From Carya illinoinensis (lineage: Eukaryota; Streptophyta; Magnoliopsida; Fagales; Juglandaceae): a stretch of DNA of 64,000 nt. Each line of letters opens with the position of its first letter. Within the stretch, counting starts at the first letter, position 1. The DNA lies in NCBI RefSeq assembly GCF_018687715.1, contig NC_056754.1, forward strand, positions 18,709,501-18,773,500, written 5' to 3'. The position numbers and the translations under genes are program-made. The notes under the pieces are model-generated. The model was not told where the DNA came from. It saw only the letters and a program-made list of their open reading frames with translations, and did not search any database. Shown here in pieces: positions 62,937-64,000 of this stretch.

Positions 62937-64000
62937 TAGGGGTGTTCAACCGGGTACCGGACCGGGTATCCGGATATATCCGGCCCGGAATCCGGAGTTC
63001 AAATCCGGACCGGGTTCCGGCCCGGATATACCCGGGTTAAGATACGGTCCGAAACCCGGATTCATCCGGGTTTTTACAACCCGGAAATCCGGGTTCCGGA
63101 CTATACCCGTTTTTTTTTTTTTTTTTTTTTAAAAGCCTCTTTTTTTTTTTTTTTTTTTTTTAAATGCCTATATTTATATTAGAGACTTTTCAACAAACAT
63201 CCATGTTGAAGGACATAAATTCCTTTATGTAAAAGCCAATATTTATTAAAAATAATGTTGAAAATCATACTTTTTTGTAAAAGCCTATATTTTATGAAAA
63301 CTTTTTCTAAGTCATATTAAAAAGCATATATCTTAACATTCTTCAGAATAATAAAAATATATAAAAATAAAAAACTAAAATGCATGCAATCCACTACATA
63401 CTACATTATTTTTTTATTTATATATTACATTACAAAATTACAATATATGAATTACAAAATCATTAGGATGGTCTTCCATCAATGATTTAATCTAACACCA
63501 AGAAGCAACTTCCAGTGATCTGACTGAAAAAGGATCCTGCAAACAAAAAAAAATTGAATACTTAGAAAAGCTATGTAGTCTTTAATCTCACACCAAAATT
63601 GTAATGCCAAAATTGTTGATGAGAACAAAACTCACTTTAAGATAAATTACAATTCTTCTCTTTATGGAACAGCAAGATAAATTACATTTCCAAGCTATGT
63701 TCCTCACAGTTCATAACAATAAGAATGACAAGTCAACAACAGGTCCCAACAGTACTTCATGATCAGAAACACCAGGTAACAAAAGGAAGATACTCAAATA
63801 ATAAATCAAAGATGTCAACTGCAAAGCTTTTGGAAAGAAAAATGCTACCACCAAACAATACATTTGATCTCTCACAGTATGCTTAAAAAGGAAATAAAAG
63901 AAGTATTCACTTGATTGGTTTCCTTATGGGTCTTCTTATATTTGCGTAGAGGTTAAGATGGTCCATCAAATTATTTCTAAAAATTGTTTCATGATGTACC
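62937..64000. mobile_element. hAT-type element left end, CCGG-rich, in the last visible CAMTA intron
   Basis: TAGGGGTGTTCAACCGGG begins at 62937, like the hAT MITE end at 22728. The next 160 bp are packed with CCGG/CCCGG words. Two T-runs of about 20 follow (63111-63130 and 63141-63161). No matching right end or repeat of the candidate 8-bp target (ATTGTATT, 62929-62936) is seen before 64000, so the element probably runs past the window or has lost its right end. Beyond about 63170 the sequence is AT-rich intronic DNA with no exon that I can identify. Confidence 0.5.

Noticed and set aside
62743..64000. Last CAMTA exon
   Set aside because: I looked for the acidic C-terminal exon that normally follows this splice site and found none before the window ends.

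Overview
This is a window of nuclear DNA from a flowering plant, almost certainly a woody eudicot. It is AT-rich, has GT-AG introns, three plant gene families, and dense layers of plant-type transposable elements. A short MITE with GTTTGGAT ends and GATGAG-rich arms is reminiscent of the walnut/hickory family, but that placement is from memory and weak. No bacterial, organellar or CRISPR-like sequence was seen. || Layout. 1-2019: intergenic, no gene supported. 2023-9495: a 7.5-kb PIF/Harbinger DNA transposon (TAA target duplication, matched ends) with a broken Myb/SANT-like ORF1 (+) and a broken DDE transposase (-), interrupted by a solo LTR (3413-4874). 9499-11242: intergenic with a (CT)n microsatellite and a 270-bp TRIM-like element. 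11243-20417: a second, inverted and more decayed Harbinger copy holding unclassified repeat sequence and, inside that, a nearly complete Ty1/copia element (14916-20052, two 378-bp LTRs differing at 4 sites). 20418-24150: intergenic with a clean hAT-type MITE (8-bp duplication). 24154-29008: intact 4-exon mitochondrial-carrier gene (+). 29530-32699: a non-autonomous Harbinger relative. 33292-48482: intact 12-exon CDKC kinase gene (-), 15.2 kb because L1-type LINEs have expanded its introns. 48483-50813: divergent intergenic region containing another LINE fragment. 50814 to beyond the right edge: CAMTA transcription factor gene (+), 12 exons seen (1,064 codons), last exon(s) outside the window. 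|| Genes. The three host genes are predicted to be intact: all splice junctions I placed are GT-AG and keep frame. They act in separate processes: nucleotide or solute carriage across an organelle membrane; phosphorylation of the RNA polymerase II C-terminal domain (CDKC with cyclin T, the plant P-TEFb); and Ca2+/calmodulin-responsive transcription (CAMTA). CDKC and CAMTA are transcribed divergently from a shared 2.3-kb region, so their promoters are neighbours. || What stands out is structural: homopolymeric C/G tracts (one starts 8 bases inside CDKC intron 1), several insertions dated relative to each other by nesting, and the fact that all the large LINE copies in introns lie antisense to their host gene. 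I did not find an evident new enzymatic or defence system; the most novel-looking signals are listed as findings.
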